From contig CAYYUP010000021.1 of the NCBI GenBank assembly GCA_964474905.1, positions 1-64,000 on the forward strand: DNA of 64,000 bases, given 5' to 3'. The DNA comes from JADJRG01 sp964474905. Lineage in GTDB: Bacteria > Myxococcota_A > Polyangia > Nannocystales > Nannocystaceae. A program made the translations under genes and the position numbers. The notes beneath the pieces were generated by a model. It had not been told where the DNA came from and made no database searches. It was given only the letters and a program-made list of their open reading frames with translations. This document shows positions 17,093 to 25,765 of this stretch, piece after piece (position 1 is the first letter of the stretch; every line of letters begins with the position of its first letter).

Positions 17093-19143
17093 GGGGCGAC
17101 AGTATGCTCTTCGAGGAGCTTGAGGGCGACCGCGAGTGCTTGCTGGGCCCGGTGACCGGCGTTGTTGCGGGCACCTAGGGTCTCGCTGGTCTCGCCCAGG
17201 CGCCCTTCGACGTCGGCGAGGGTGCCCTCTAGATCATCGATGCGAGCCTGCAGTGCACTCGCTTCGGCGCTTGTGGAGGCCTCTAAGTCGCGGAGGGCAG
17301 CGGCGAGGCGCTCGATCTCTGCGCCCATCGTGTCCTTGGTCTCGACCAGCTCGAGATTTAGCTCTGCGAGGGCCTCTGCGGCCTGTTCGCGGGAGGTCGC
17401 GAGGGTATTTGAGATCTCCTCGATGGCTCGCTCGGACTCAGCTTTGGTCTCGTCGAGCAGCTGGTTGAGTTGGTGATTGGATCGCTCGGCGAGTTCGCGG
17501 GTCTCTGTGAGTTCTTGCTCTGCCGCGAGTTTGTCGGCGGCCGCGAGTTCGCGGGTATCGGCGAGTTCTTGCTCGGTCTCGGTGAGCTGAGACTCGAGCG
17601 AAGCTTTGATCTCGGCGGCGACCTCTTGGAGACCGGTGATCTCGGCCTGATGATCGGTCGTGAGCTCCTCTACGCGCGCCTCATGCTCGGCCCTGGCGGC
17701 GCTGAGTTGGCCGCCGGCCTGCTCTTGAAGGTCGACGATCGCCTGCTCTTGGTGCTGGCGAAGATCGCCGATCTCGAGTTCGTGCAGCTCTTTGAGAGCG
17801 GCTAGCTGGGCCGCGTGTGTCTCGCGGAGTTCGCTCTGCAGAGTGGCGTTGGATTGCTCGGCCTGCAGCAGTTGGCTTTGGTGCTCATCTGCGGCCTCGG
17901 CAAGCTCGATCGCGTGGCCCTCCTTGAGCTCGTGGATGTGCCCTTCGTAGGCGCTGCGCAGCTCTTCGGTGATCCGAGTGTGCTCGGCTGCGGTGTCTTG
18001 GCGCTCTTCGTCGGTGCGCAGCTGCAGCTCGGCGAGGCTGGCCTCGAGCTGGCTGGCTGCTTGGCGCTTGTCGGCCAGCTCTTCGCTGAGCGAGGCCGCC
18101 TCGGAGGTGGCGGCCATCAGCTGAGTTGTCAGGGCGTCGCGCTCGGTCTCAAGGCGAGCGACCCGATCCTGGACCTTGGAGAGTTCGTCGATGGTGGCGA
18201 CCAGGCTTTTGGCGGCCTTTTCTTGCTGCTGCTCGAAGCTCGTTTGGGCGCCGGCGTACTCCGCCTCGATGTCCTTGAACTTGTCGGTCATTCGCTCGAG
18301 GCGGGCCTTAAAACCCTCCTCGCGCTTGCGGCCGGTCGCTCGATCGCGGGACAGGGCGTCGAGCGATTCGCGGGCCGAGAGCAGCTTCTCTTGGACCTCG
18401 AGGAGTTGTCCTTCGAGGTCGGAGTTGACGGTCTGGAGCTTGCGGTTGCGTGAGCCGGCATCGAGAATCGCTCGATCGCGGTTCTCGATCTCGTCGCGGA
18501 GCGAGAGGATCTCGCGCTTCTTTGCGTTGAGCGTCGCGCGAATCTCGAGGACCTCACGTTGCACTCGGAAGCCAGATGTTTCGTGGGTGCGATCGCGGCT
18601 GACGGCGTCGGATTCGCCGTGGCTGTCGGAGTCGCCGATCGTATTGAACTCTTCGACCGCGCGGCGACCGCTGCGCTCGCTGGAGCCCTGGCTGCGATCG
18701 CCGTCCATGCGCTGTTCGATGCGATCTTCGGTCGCCTTGGTCACCGAGGCCGGTTCGCCGCTGGCGCTCTCGCCGATGGTCAGCAGCGGTCGCACGGTCT
18801 CGACGAGCACATCGCCGTCGAGTGGCATCTTGAGATAGCCATCAGCGTGGGTCTTGAGATTGCGATGCTGATCAAAGACGTCTTGGCTGACGCTCGAGGC
18901 GTAGATGATGATCGGGATCTGCCGCGTCTGATTGTTACGACGCAGGCGATTGCAGACAGAGAAACCCGAGGTCAGGGGCAGCTCAGCTCGAATAAAGATG
19001 ATGTTGGGCGCGACGGTTCGCGCCACATTCACCGCCTCAGGGCCATTCTCCGTCACCGTGAATTCGAAGCGGTAGGCGGCCAGCATGTCCTGGATGACGG
19101 TGGGAGTCTTAGCGTCAGCGTCGATGATCAGCGCAGAGAACAC
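17089..19143 (-). CDS. Pseudo-receiver plus long coiled-coil protein, FrzS/AglZ-like
   Basis: About 684 residues from the GTG at 19143; the frame extends to 19275, but the receiver fold begins directly at FSALIIDADAKTP. Residues 1-120 form a CheY-like domain in which the phospho-acceptor Asp is Arg52 (IFIRAELP), the conserved Thr/Ser region reads IIIYAS, and the Lys position reads LKMP. The segment FDQHRNLKTHADGYLKMPLD closely resembles the M. xanthus FrzS pseudo-receiver as recalled. From about 210 on, the protein is a nearly continuous Glu/Ala/Leu-rich coiled coil. FrzS and AglZ are polar motility regulators with this architecture. Cytoplasmic; coupled to hflX. Confidence 0.8.
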   Translation of the reverse strand: MFSALIIDADAKTPTVIQDMLAAYRFEFTVTENGPEAVNVARTVAPNIIFIRAELPLTSGFSVCNRLRRNNQTRQIPIIIYASSVSQDVFDQHRNLKTHADGYLKMPLDGDVLVETVRPLLTIGESASGEPASVTKATEDRIEQRMDGDRSQGSSERSGRRAVEEFNTIGDSDSHGESDAVSRDRTHETSGFRVQREVLEIRATLNAKKREILSLRDEIENRDRAILDAGSRNRKLQTVNSDLEGQLLEVQEKLLSARESLDALSRDRATGRKREEGFKARLERMTDKFKDIEAEYAGAQTSFEQQQEKAAKSLVATIDELSKVQDRVARLETERDALTTQLMAATSEAASLSEELADKRQAASQLEASLAELQLRTDEERQDTAAEHTRITEELRSAYEGHIHELKEGHAIELAEAADEHQSQLLQAEQSNATLQSELRETHAAQLAALKELHELEIGDLRQHQEQAIVDLQEQAGGQLSAARAEHEARVEELTTDHQAEITGLQEVAAEIKASLESQLTETEQELADTRELAAADKLAAEQELTETRELAERSNHQLNQLLDETKAESERAIEEISNTLATSREQAAEALAELNLELVETKDTMGAEIERLAAALRDLEASTSAEASALQARIDDLEGTLADVEGRLGETSETLGARNNAGHRAQQALAVALKLLEEHTVAP

Positions 19144-19384
19144 CGCGGCAAGATAGCCCGGGCGGCCCTCGCAATACCAGCCCTCGGGTTCGCCAGAGCG
19201 ATAGCGCACTGTCTGTCGAATCGCGCTCGCGTGGGTTTGGGTGAGCGCATCATCGCTGGCACGAGGGGGCCGCAATGCCCCTGTTCCTGGGGAGTGGAGG
19301 AGGGGATCTCAGAGGTCTCGCCAGATCCGGGGCCCGGGCGCAAGCGCTGGAGCGAGCAGCCGAGCGCCGAGGCGGTTGAAGGAT

Positions 19385-20188
19385 CTAGCGGGTCGATCTC
19401 TGGCGAAGCTGATCGCCGAGATCTAAGAGAGCCCGGAGATCACCGCCCTCGGCGGAGTTTGTCGAGATCAGCACATGAAGCTGCGCGCCGTCGTCGTAGG
19501 TGACCACGGGCCGGCCGATGCGATCGGTGCTGAGGTAGTAGATGCGGCCGCGGTAGCTCTGACGGATCCCTCGGAGGGCGCCGCCGTGGCTCACCTGTCG
19601 GAGTTCGAGGGCTCGAGCTCCGGACCGGCCCAGGGGGTACTCAAAGAGTTCTGGTTGCGGATTGCCGCTGCCGTCGAGTTCGTCCAGGCTCACCAAGTTG
19701 ACACCTGCTGCCGCGCCAGTCGGGGGCAGGCCGACGATTTGTGGCTGCAAAGATGAAAAGGACATGTCCTCTGGGGCAGAAGATACGGCGACCGGAGGAT
19801 CGGTGGGCGCGGGTGTATCTACCCGGATGAGCGCAAAGAGGAGGACCGCAGCGGCGGCGGCGGGCGTGAGTACCAATGCTCCGCGGAAGAAGCTGCGCAG
19901 ACGGCCCCAGCCGCGCTCACGGGCTGCCTCTTCGTCGAACTCGGCCTCGCGATCGACGGCATCGAGTTCGAGTAAAACCCTCGCTCGCAGTGCCTGCGGG
20001 GCGCTCTCTCGCGGTAGCTCTTGCAGGATTTGGCGGGCGCTCTGCTGCTCTTCGACCATGTCTTTGAGGGCAGGGTCATCGGCGATCTCGGCCGCGACGG
20101 CAGCAGCGGCTTCGCTGTTGAGTTCACCGTCGATATAGGGCTGAAGCCGGCGGATCAGGGGATCGGTGCTGGGGCGTGTGCGGCTCAT
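19385..20188 (-). CDS. Membrane anti-sigma factor-like protein
   Basis: 267 residues from the ATG at 20188, whose ATGA overlaps the sigma-factor stop, so the pair is co-translated. The N-terminus (DPLIRRLQPYIDGELN...AAEIADDPALKDMVEEQQSARQ) looks like a RsiW/anti-sigma helical domain, but the His-x3-Cys-x2-Cys zinc motif is missing. One membrane helix (ALVLTPAAAAAVLLFALIRV) leads to a roughly 130-residue external domain rich in beta strands (RGRIYYLSTDRIGRPVVTYDDGAQLHVLIS). It should hold the ECF factor inactive until an envelope signal arrives. Confidence 0.82.
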   Translation of the reverse strand: MSRTRPSTDPLIRRLQPYIDGELNSEAAAAVAAEIADDPALKDMVEEQQSARQILQELPRESAPQALRARVLLELDAVDREAEFDEEAARERGWGRLRSFFRGALVLTPAAAAAVLLFALIRVDTPAPTDPPVAVSSAPEDMSFSSLQPQIVGLPPTGAAAGVNLVSLDELDGSGNPQPELFEYPLGRSGARALELRQVSHGGALRGIRQSYRGRIYYLSTDRIGRPVVTYDDGAQLHVLISTNSAEGGDLRALLDLGDQLRQRSTR

Positions 20189-20793
20189 GCGTGGCCTCGT
20201 TTGCGGTAGGCGTCGAGGCGGATCGGCGCGTCGTGAGTGGGGGTCTCCTGGGACATCTGTCGCTCGAGGATTTTCTTGAGGTGGCGACGACCGCGATAGA
20301 GCCGGCTCATCACGGTGCCGACGGGACACTGCATCACGGCGGCGATCTCTTTATAGGAGAGGCCCTCGATGTCGGCGAGTACTACGGCGAGGCGGAAGTC
20401 TTCGGGCACCTCTTCGAGCGCTAGGTGCACCGCCTCGGCGATCGTTTTGGAGGCAACCGCAGCTTCGGGCGAAGGCGGACCGCTCGCGAGCCCAGCCGCC
20501 CCGCTTTCCGCGAGTGTGCTGGCCTGATGGGTCAGGTGATCTGCGTGTTTACGCTCGCGGACGTTGCGGTGGTAGCTGTTGACGAAGGTATTGCGGAGGA
20601 TCGTGAAGAGCCAGGCGCGGATACTGGTGCCGGTTTCAAAGCGGTGCCAGAAGCGGTAGGCGCGGACGAGCGTATCCTGCACGAGGTCCTCTGCGGCGGC
20701 CCGATTGCGGGTCATGCGCAGCGCGACGCCGAAGAGGCTGTCGATGTGGGGAAGGGCGGTCGTTTCGAACGCCTGCCGAGCGGTCGCATCCAT
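20185..20793 (-). CDS. ECF-type RNA polymerase sigma factor
   Basis: 202 residues from the ATG at 20793 (MDATARQAFE). Region 2 is ALPHIDSLFGVALRMTRNRAAAEDLVQDTLVRAYRFW with RAWLFTILRNTFVN, and region 4 is LEEVPEDFRLAVVLADIEGLSYKEIAAVMQCPVGTVMSRLYRGR, as in RpoE-like group 4 sigma factors. It redirects RNA polymerase to a stress or envelope regulon. The 4-nt overlap with the downstream membrane anti-sigma gene gives the normal genetic pairing; autoregulation is likely but no ECF promoter could be assigned with confidence. Confidence 0.92.
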   Translation of the reverse strand: MDATARQAFETTALPHIDSLFGVALRMTRNRAAAEDLVQDTLVRAYRFWHRFETGTSIRAWLFTILRNTFVNSYHRNVRERKHADHLTHQASTLAESGAAGLASGPPSPEAAVASKTIAEAVHLALEEVPEDFRLAVVLADIEGLSYKEIAAVMQCPVGTVMSRLYRGRRHLKKILERQMSQETPTHDAPIRLDAYRKRGHA

Positions 20794-20900
20794 GATTGGG
20801 AGGGGAACCCGGGGCGGGCCGCGGCTATTCCCGGGCAGATCGTAGCGCAAGGATGCGCATCGGATCGGGCTTTGTGCAGCAGCAGGCCCTCTGCCAATGG

Positions 20901-20927
20901 GCAGGATGTGCAGGATGTGCAGGATTA
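20901..20927. repeat. Three 9-bp direct repeats (GCAGGATGT)
   Basis: GCAGGATGT, GCAGGATGT and GCAGGATTA follow head to tail in the 213-bp gap between the divergent sigma and purB genes. The position suits a regulator site, but simple slippage is equally possible. Confidence 0.6.
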
Positions 20928-21006
20928 GGCGGTACGTGTGCTCGCTTCGGGTTTGCGGTCTGCGAAGGAGCGATTTTTGACTGCCGTGGCGGTACCCTCC
21001 GCGCCG

Positions 21007-22449
21007 ATGAGCACCGAGAGTTTGAGGCCTGAGTATCGTTCGCCGCTTGCGACCCGCTACGCGACCGCGGCGATGGTCGCCAACTTTGCAGAGCGACGGC
21101 GGGCGCTGCTCTGGCGTGATCTTTGGATCGCGCTCGCCGAGTCTGAGCGTGCGCTCGGCTTGCCGATCAGTGCGGCCCAGATCGACGGTCTCAGGGGTGC
21201 CCGCGACAACCTCGACTTTGAGCGGGTGGCGACGCTCGAGGCCGAATTGCGGCACGACGTCATGGCCCATGTGCATCATTTTGGCGAGGTCGCTGGCGCG
21301 GATGCTGCGAAGATCATCCACTTGGGTGCGACCTCCTGTTTTGTCACCGACAACGCAGAGCTGGTGATGCTGCGCGACGGTCTGGAGCTGCTCATGGATC
21401 GTCTGTATACGGCGGTGCAGCAGCTCGCCGATTTTGCCCGCGAGCATCGGTCGCTGCCGACTCTGGCCTATACTCACCTGCAGCCGGCGCAGCTGACTAC
21501 CGTCGGCAAGCGAGCCTGTCTTTGGGCGCAGGATCTAGCCCTGGATCTCGAGACCGTCGAGGCTCTCTGCGCGCGTCTCCCCCTGCGCGGGGTCAAGGGC
21601 ACGACTGGCACCCAGGCCTCGTTTCTTCAGCTTTTTGATGGCGATCACGCCAAGGTGCGGGAGCTCGATGCCCGGATCTGCGGGGCGATGGGGTTTGATC
21701 GTGCGATCCCGGTGAGCGGTCAGACGTACACCCGGAAGATCGACACCTGGGTGGTCAGCGCCCTCGCGGATATCTGCGGATCGGCAGCGAAATTCGCTGT
21801 CGATCTGCGCCTTCTCGCCCACAAGCGCGAGCTAGAGGAGCCCTTTGAGAGCAAGCAGATAGGCTCGAGCGCGATGGCCTACAAGCGCAATCCGATGCGT
21901 TGCGAGCGGATCTGCGGGCTCGCGCGCTTTGTGCATTCGCTGGCCTCGAGCCCGCGCGAAACCCACGCCAACCAGTGGTTTGAGCGTACTCTCGACGACA
22001 GCGCCAACCGTCGGTTGGTACTGACGGAGGCTTTTTTGGCGACGGATGCGATCCTCAATCTGGTTGTCGACGTGACCAAGAAGCTCGTCGTGTACCCCAA
22101 GAAGATCGCCGCGAACATGGCCGACGAGCTGCCCTTTATGGCGACCGAGGCGGTGATCATGGAGGGCACGCGCAAAGGTCAGGATCGCCAGGCGCTGCAC
22201 GAGGCGATTCGCCAGCACGCCTGGGCTGCGGCGGCGGAGATGAAAGAGGGACGAGCCAACGATCTCATGGTGCGTATGGCCGGCGATCCTCTGTTGAGTC
22301 CCTTTGTGCACGATGAGGTTTTGGATCCGGCGCGTTACATAGGGCGAGCCCCGGAGCAGGTCGAGGAGCTGATGGAGGTTGCGATCGAACCTCTTGTGGA
22401 GCGACACCGTCATCGAGCGGGTCGTTTTGTGCCCCGTGTTCGGGTCTGA
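21007..22449 (+). CDS. purB: Adenylosuccinate lyase
   Basis: 480 residues from ATG 21007 (MSTESLRPEYRSPLATRYA); an upstream start at 20938 is open but adds an unlikely tail. The fumarase/aspartase superfamily signature is GSSAMAYKRNPMRCE, with HLGATSCFVTDN and THLQPAQLTTVGKR as the other active-site segments. It cleaves SAICAR and adenylosuccinate to release fumarate in purine synthesis. The length and the EEPFESKQIGSSAMAYKRNP context match the long, eukaryote-like PurB group rather than the short B. subtilis type. Monocistronic or followed by the acidic-repeat ORF 10 nt later. Confidence 0.95.
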   Translation: MSTESLRPEYRSPLATRYATAAMVANFAERRRALLWRDLWIALAESERALGLPISAAQIDGLRGARDNLDFERVATLEAELRHDVMAHVHHFGEVAGADAAKIIHLGATSCFVTDNAELVMLRDGLELLMDRLYTAVQQLADFAREHRSLPTLAYTHLQPAQLTTVGKRACLWAQDLALDLETVEALCARLPLRGVKGTTGTQASFLQLFDGDHAKVRELDARICGAMGFDRAIPVSGQTYTRKIDTWVVSALADICGSAAKFAVDLRLLAHKRELEEPFESKQIGSSAMAYKRNPMRCERICGLARFVHSLASSPRETHANQWFERTLDDSANRRLVLTEAFLATDAILNLVVDVTKKLVVYPKKIAANMADELPFMATEAVIMEGTRKGQDRQALHEAIRQHAWAAAAEMKEGRANDLMVRMAGDPLLSPFVHDEVLDPARYIGRAPEQVEELMEVAIEPLVERHRHRAGRFVPRVRV

Positions 22450-22459
22450 ATTGCTGTCC

Positions 22460-22813
22460 ATGGGGTTCGCGATCGGCAGGCTCGACATGCAGCGAAGAAT
22501 GCGAGACCCCTTGGCGCTCTACAGGTCTGCGAACTGCGCTGAATCTCCGGAGGATGAGTACAGCGAAGATGAGTACCCCGCCGAAGACGAGCCCATCGAC
22601 GGGTCCTACGAAGACGACGCGGATGTCGACGATGAGTACGCGGAGGACGAATTCGCGGAGGATGAATTCGAGGAGGACGAGCGCGAAGAGGACGAGTTTG
22701 AAGAGGATGAGTTTGAAGAGGACGTGCTCGGGGAGGACGAACTCGGAGAAGACGAACTCGGAGAGGACGAACTCGGGGAGGACGAACTCGGGGAGGACGA
22801 GCGCCTCTCCTAG
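22460..22813 (+). CDS. Highly acidic repeat protein, hypothetical
   Basis: 117 residues if begun at ATG 22460, 10 nt after purB. After a short N-terminus the sequence is almost wholly Glu/Asp with tandem units EDE(F/Y)xE then five copies of GEDEL, coded by near-identical 15-bp units. The acidic frame uses G/C at most third positions as real genes here do; a basic Ser/Thr/Arg frame also runs through the same bases but seems a by-product of the repeat. No signal peptide or family recognised. Expression is unproven. Confidence 0.45.
   Translation: MGFAIGRLDMQRRMRDPLALYRSANCAESPEDEYSEDEYPAEDEPIDGSYEDDADVDDEYAEDEFAEDEFEEDEREEDEFEEDEFEEDVLGEDELGEDELGEDELGEDELGEDERLS
22625..22803. repeat. 15-bp tandem repeat tract (GAGGACGAACTCGGA-type)
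   Basis: Units such as GAGGACGAACTCGGA recur head to tail, most perfectly from about 22733 to 22803 (five units), with degenerate 12-15-bp relatives before. All keep the reading frame of the acidic ORF. Confidence 0.8.
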
Positions 22814-22834
22814 GCGAGCCGGGTCTAGTCTCTT

Positions 22835-23902
22835 TTAGCGGGCGGCGAGTAGGCCGTTGTAGCCCCGCGGAGTTGGTGCGACGATTTGCGGAGCCGCGAC
22901 GGGCAGCGCTCTGCGTGCATCACCTTCGCCCAGCCAACGGAGCGTTGCCTCGGCGAGGCGGGCGTTGTCCGGGATCAACTCAATGGGGTTCGCTGTGTGC
23001 TCGTTGCGATCCAGGATCGCGTCGACGATACCTTGGGTCACCAAATCGTTGTTGTCATCAGCTGCGAGCTGGAGAATGGCGGGTCGCCAGCGCGCTTGGC
23101 CGCTTTCGAGAGCCGCGATTGCGACGGCCAGGCGAGTTTCCGGCGTGTCTGAGAGGAGCCAGCCGCCGATTCGATCGAAGTGAGCCCGCCGAACCAGGAG
23201 AGCTGCGGCGAAGGCCCGCATTCTCGGCGGCAGCGTTTGTCCGTCGTCGTCGTCGGCGAGTTCGAGGAGCAGCGCATCGGTGGCTCGGGCATCGCCGCTG
23301 AGGCGCCGCAGATAGGCGAGCAGAGCGTAGTCTCCGACTCTTCGAAGGACCAAATCGTCACCGCTCTCGACGACTTCGCTGAGATCGCCGAGGGCTGTGG
23401 CAAGGCGGGCCCGCTCGAGCTTTCGCAGGGCGCATGTGCCGTGGGAGGGGGTCGCGAGCCAGAGCCAAGTATTGGCGCGCATGCTCGGGTCATCGGCCTC
23501 GAGCAGCGCCGAAATCGCAGCAAAGGGCAGACCTCGAAGGGCGCGATGGCGGCGTCGCTTCGCGTCAATGCTGAGCCGATCGACGACGCTCTCTCGGGAG
23601 AGGGCGCGGATAGCTTCGCGTCTCGTTTTGGGTACCTCGAGCAGAGCTTCTTCGAGGCGAATCGCAGCGCTAGTGCTCTCGCCATCTTCGCGCGGGCTGG
23701 GCTCGTCGCCTGGCTGTGCGGTGGCGAAAAAATCGGCCATCTCCGCCCATGCAAACTCTTGGAGGGATGCCTCAGAGGCTCGAATCGGGGCCGTAACGGC
23801 ATTTCTGAGGGGAGCACAGTGGCTCGCCTGCGCAGCGGCGGCCACCTGGGGCAGGGTCCAGATCATCGTCGCGAGGCAGAGCGCAAGGACTGGCTTTTTC
23901 AC
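22835..23902 (-). CDS. Secreted hypothetical protein with HEAT-like helical repeats
   Basis: 355 residues. A clean signal peptide (KKPVLALCLATMIWTLPQVAAAAQA) points to export. The mature part is Ala/Leu/Arg-rich with recurring helix pairs (AAISALLEADDPSMRANTWLWLA, RRVGDYALLAYLRRLSGD, TLPPRMRAFAAALLVRRAHFD) that look like HEAT/ARM-type repeats. No catalytic motif or membrane anchor was seen, so it is probably periplasmic. Not assigned to a family. Confidence 0.8.
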   Translation of the reverse strand: MKKPVLALCLATMIWTLPQVAAAAQASHCAPLRNAVTAPIRASEASLQEFAWAEMADFFATAQPGDEPSPREDGESTSAAIRLEEALLEVPKTRREAIRALSRESVVDRLSIDAKRRRHRALRGLPFAAISALLEADDPSMRANTWLWLATPSHGTCALRKLERARLATALGDLSEVVESGDDLVLRRVGDYALLAYLRRLSGDARATDALLLELADDDDGQTLPPRMRAFAAALLVRRAHFDRIGGWLLSDTPETRLAVAIAALESGQARWRPAILQLAADDNNDLVTQGIVDAILDRNEHTANPIELIPDNARLAEATLRWLGEGDARRALPVAAPQIVAPTPRGYNGLLAAR

Positions 23903-24053
23903 GGTGCCCAGATCCTAGCCGGCACCGATCAGGGCAGCAAAAAATTGGCGGAGAACACATGCGATGTGCATCGGGTCTCCTCGCGATGAGGCCCGTTTCG
24001 CTCGGGCAAGGCCGACCTGATCGCGTCGCGAGTCCACACGCCGGGGGCGTCTG

Positions 24054-24515
24054 TTACTCGGCGAGAACCTTCGCGACTGCATCCTTTACCAGGGCTGCCT
24101 CGACCTGGTCTCGGTGCTTTTTCATGACCGCGCCGATAAGCCGCCCGGCCTGCCGAGGATCACTGATCCCGCTCTCGGCGTGCACCTTTCGGACGAGGGC
24201 CAGGGTGGCTGCCGCGTCGAGTTTTGTAGGCAAGAACTTCTCGCAGAACGCGAGTTCAAAGCGGTTCTCGGCGAGCAAGGTCGCGCCGCGTTCACCGGCG
24301 GCTTCGAAGGCTGAGATGGCCTTCTTGAGCTCCTTGGCGTAGCTGGCGATCATCTGTAGCCAGAGTTCGTCGGTCTCCTCGCAGCCGCTGCCATCTTTGA
24401 GCTTGGTCAGGACCTTGTTCTTGAGCATACCGACCACTGTCAGGGTCGGCGCGTCGCGGCCACGTCGTGCTTGACGGAGGATGGTATCGATCTGATCGCG
24501 GATTTCGCTGCTCAT
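24054..24515 (-). CDS. GatB/YqeY domain-containing protein
   Basis: 153 residues. LTVVGMLKNKVLTKLKDGSG, YAKELKKAISAFEAAGERG, ENRFELAFCEKFLPTKLD and DPRQAGRLIGAVMKKHRDQVEAALVKDAVAKVLAE match the YqeY family, which resembles the helical tail of GatB amidotransferase subunits and is thought to bind tRNA or assist transamidation. Cytoplasmic. It lies 17 nt after the crotonase-fold gene and is the last gene of a probable five-gene minus-strand operon. Confidence 0.88.
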   Translation of the reverse strand: MSSEIRDQIDTILRQARRGRDAPTLTVVGMLKNKVLTKLKDGSGCEETDELWLQMIASYAKELKKAISAFEAAGERGATLLAENRFELAFCEKFLPTKLDAAATLALVRKVHAESGISDPRQAGRLIGAVMKKHRDQVEAALVKDAVAKVLAE

Positions 24516-24532
24516 GGCCGCGAGATGGTAGC

Positions 24533-25285
24533 TCAGCTTTTGCGATCGAGGGCGCGTTCGTGTGCGCCCTCGAGATCGGCCGCTGCGTAGGTCCTAACGC
24601 GTAGCGCTTGGTGGGCCTGGAGCAGCTTGGCGGGCAGATCTTGCCCTTCGATCGCGCGGAAGAAGTCGCGGTGAGCCCGAAGAGAGTGCGTCGCTCCAGC
24701 GAGCAGGCGGTGGCCGAGATCCACCCCGGTATCGCTGAGATCCTGGGTGTCGACGATCTCGACGAGCGCACCGGCTGCGAGTGCCTGCTCGGCGCTCACC
24801 GTGTCCCCGACGAGCAGGAGCCGGCGGGCGAGCGCGGGGCCAAAGACCGCGTGAAAACGGATGAGCCCGGCTGCGTGATAGACCACGCCGAGCTTGCTCG
24901 CCGGCACCATAAAGGTCACTCCGGGATGAGCGATCCGAAAATCGCAGGCGCAGGCGAGTTCGACACCTGCGCCGATGACGATGCCCTGGAGCAGCGCGAT
25001 GAAGGTCGCATCGGCGCCGGTCATCGCTGCGGAGGCGTCGAGCAAGAGCTGATCTGGCGGCGTCCCGGGGTGAGCCGCGGCGAGTCGGGGCAGCGCTTTG
25101 AGGTCGAAGCCCGCAGAGAAAACACGATCGCCGGCGCCGGTGAGCAAGACAACCTGGCCCTTGAGGCAGTTCGCCCGCTCGCGGATCCACACGAGCATCT
25201 CCGGGTCGAGGGCGTTTCGTCGTGGCGGGTTGCTCAGGGTCCAGAGCAGGAGGTTGGGGGCGATGCAGGTCTCGAGGACGGGCAT
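24533..25285 (-). CDS. Enoyl-CoA hydratase/isomerase (crotonase) family protein
   Basis: 250 residues with the crotonase fold: LSNPPRRNALDPEM, AGDRVFSAGFDLKAL (oxyanion-hole strand) and LLQGIVIGAGVELACACDFRIA, the last carrying one catalytic-type Glu. The second Glu of enoyl-CoA hydratases (FGxPE) is replaced: the segment reads FMVPASKLGVVYHAAG. It therefore may act as an isomerase or other acyl-CoA enzyme rather than a hydratase. Starts 3 nt after the AKTEP lipoprotein stop, so co-transcribed with it. Confidence 0.88.
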   Translation of the reverse strand: MPVLETCIAPNLLLWTLSNPPRRNALDPEMLVWIRERANCLKGQVVLLTGAGDRVFSAGFDLKALPRLAAAHPGTPPDQLLLDASAAMTGADATFIALLQGIVIGAGVELACACDFRIAHPGVTFMVPASKLGVVYHAAGLIRFHAVFGPALARRLLLVGDTVSAEQALAAGALVEIVDTQDLSDTGVDLGHRLLAGATHSLRAHRDFFRAIEGQDLPAKLLQAHQALRVRTYAAADLEGAHERALDRKS

Positions 25286-25288
25286 GGC

Positions 25289-25756
25289 TCAGTTGGCGGG
25301 CTTGGTGGCGCCGCCCTCGGGGATCGTCGAGGGCGGGTGGCCCGGTGGTGTATCGAGCCTGAGTTTCTTGCTCGGGAGCTGCGGCGTGACCTCGCCGGAC
25401 TCCACCTTCCGCCGCATGTCCTCGAGGGCCTTTGCGGCCTCGGATTCGGGGTGTTGCATGATTTTTTTGCGCAGGGCAAATGCCCGTTTACGCCGAAACT
25501 CTGGGGTCAGCTCTGCGGGATCGGCCGCGATGAGCTCGAGTTCTTCAGCGGTGAGGGGCGGCGCAGGTTTGGGCGTATCTGCAGCCGATAGTGCGGGCTC
25601 GGTCTTCGCGGGCTCGGTCTTTGCGGGCTCGGTCTTTGCGGGCTCAGTTTTCGCGGACTCGGTCTTCGCGGGCTCGGCCTTTACGGGCTCAGTTTTTGCT
25701 TGGCCGCAGCCGATAGATAGGATCGCGACGAGGGCGAGGCTCGCAGGTCGATGCAT
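25289..25756 (-). CDS. Small lipoprotein with AKTEP tandem repeats
   Basis: 155 residues. A short signal ends in a lipobox (LSIGC), then seven Ala-Lys-Thr-Glu-Pro-type pentads (residues about 20-55) form a stiff spacer like those that cross the periplasm or wall. The rest is a soluble helical part (AEELELIAADPAELTPEFRRKRAFALRKK...) and a Pro-rich end. Not recognised as a family. It sits 9 nt after the ABC permease stop and 3 nt before the crotonase gene, so it may be an accessory to the transporter. Confidence 0.8.
   Translation of the reverse strand: MHRPASLALVAILSIGCGQAKTEPVKAEPAKTESAKTEPAKTEPAKTEPAKTEPALSAADTPKPAPPLTAEELELIAADPAELTPEFRRKRAFALRKKIMQHPESEAAKALEDMRRKVESGEVTPQLPSKKLRLDTPPGHPPSTIPEGGATKPAN
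25594..25700. repeat. 15-bp tandem repeats coding AKTEP
   Basis: About seven units of GGGCTCGGTCTTTGC with small differences (T/C and A/G third-position changes), in frame within the lipoprotein gene. The near-identity suggests recent slippage expansion. Confidence 0.8.
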
Positions 25757-25765
25757 GGCCGGAGC

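Noticed and set aside
22544..22838. Basic Ser/Thr/Arg frame overlapping the acidic repeat ORF
   Set aside because: A by-product of the tandem repeat read one base out of phase; third-position GC favours the acidic frame.
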